DNA from: Butyrivibrio sp.
GTDB lineage: Bacteria; Bacillota_A; Clostridia; Lachnospirales; Lachnospiraceae
Assembly: GCA_024690635.1 (NCBI GenBank)
Contig: JAILOW010000169.1
Coordinates: forward strand, 1-32,277
DNA length: 32,277 nucleotides
Direction: 5' to 3'
Shown here: positions 32,158 to 32,277 of the stretch, one piece after another
Position numbering within the stretch: the first letter of the stretch is position 1
How the letters are laid out: each line of letters begins with the position of its first letter
Program-made: the position numbers and the translations under genes
The notes under the pieces: generated by a model
What the model was told of the DNA's origin: nothing
Seen by the model: the letters and a program-made list of their open reading frames with translations, nothing else
The model's database searches: none

Positions 32158-32277
32158 ATGGCAAAGTTATCTACAGCAGAAATTATCGATGCTATCAAAG
32201 AGTTAACAGTACTCGAGCTTAACGATCTTGTAAAGGCTTGCGAGGAAGAGTTTGGCGTATCTGCAGCAGCAGGCGTT
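32158..32277 (+). CDS. rplL: Ribosomal protein L7/L12 (partial, runs off the window)
   Basis: The first 40 codons read [20 protein letters not shown] and continue [20 protein letters not shown], the N-terminal dimerisation domain and start of the hinge of L12. GGAGG precedes the ATG. It follows rplJ by 65 bases and shares the L10 leader. The rest lies beyond the right edge. Confidence 0.98.
   Translation, partial: MAKLSTAEIIDAIKELTVLELNDLVKACEEEFGVSAAAGV

Overview
The window looks like chromosomal DNA of a Gram-positive anaerobe of the family Lachnospiraceae, most likely Butyrivibrio or a near relative. The evidence is moderate GC content, strong AGGAGG-type ribosome binding sites, a DUF4250 gene, split methionine-synthase-like genes, a Firmicutes-type capsule phosphatase/Wzz/BY-kinase set, and Firmicutes-style L10 leader attenuation. 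The genus is inferred; the family is fairly secure.

Positions 1-4600 hold housekeeping genes: the end of an upstream gene, a putative methionine synthase reactivation subunit, a DUF4250 protein, clpB on the minus strand, and an uncharacterised nuclease-like gene on the minus strand. Positions 4597-5407 are an 811-base intergenic region filled by two unrelated repeat systems. One is a four-unit tandem array with an exact 62-base period. The other is a structured element bounded by 11-base inverted repeats and containing a 102-base duplication.

Positions 5408-10838 are a co-directional surface-polysaccharide regulation operon: PHP-type tyrosine phosphatase, Wzz-like chain-length protein, BY-kinase with a tyrosine-rich tail, a membrane-anchored Ig-like protein, an LCP ligase, a sortase-B-fold lipoprotein that has lost all three catalytic residues, and a secreted coiled-coil protein. 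A strong terminator follows. No flippase, polymerase or glycosyltransferase sits inside it, so the operon looks like the control and attachment part of an envelope polysaccharide pathway.

Positions 10960-27398 mix metabolism with further envelope genes. They include hisC, a small export-type membrane protein, a methyltransferase, a LIC_10190-like membrane protein, dapF, a sugar epimerase, a GT2 with a degenerate methyltransferase tail, an MFS transporter, an unknown PH-like protein, an XRE regulator, glf, an orphan FliD-like protein, a GT-C-like membrane protein and a GT2-GtrA fusion. Convergent pairs here are extremely tight.

Positions 27399-32277 are the rpmG-secE-nusG-rplKA-rplJL translation/transcription cluster. 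A CapA-type gene with its own, apparently leaderless, promoter interrupts it between rplA and rplJ. Structured leaders precede rplK and rplJ; the latter is a recognisable L10 leader with an intrinsic terminator.

The strongest candidate for something new is the catalytically dead sortase in the BY-kinase/LCP operon. The two repeat systems upstream of that operon, and two leaderless-type promoters with identical geometry, come next.
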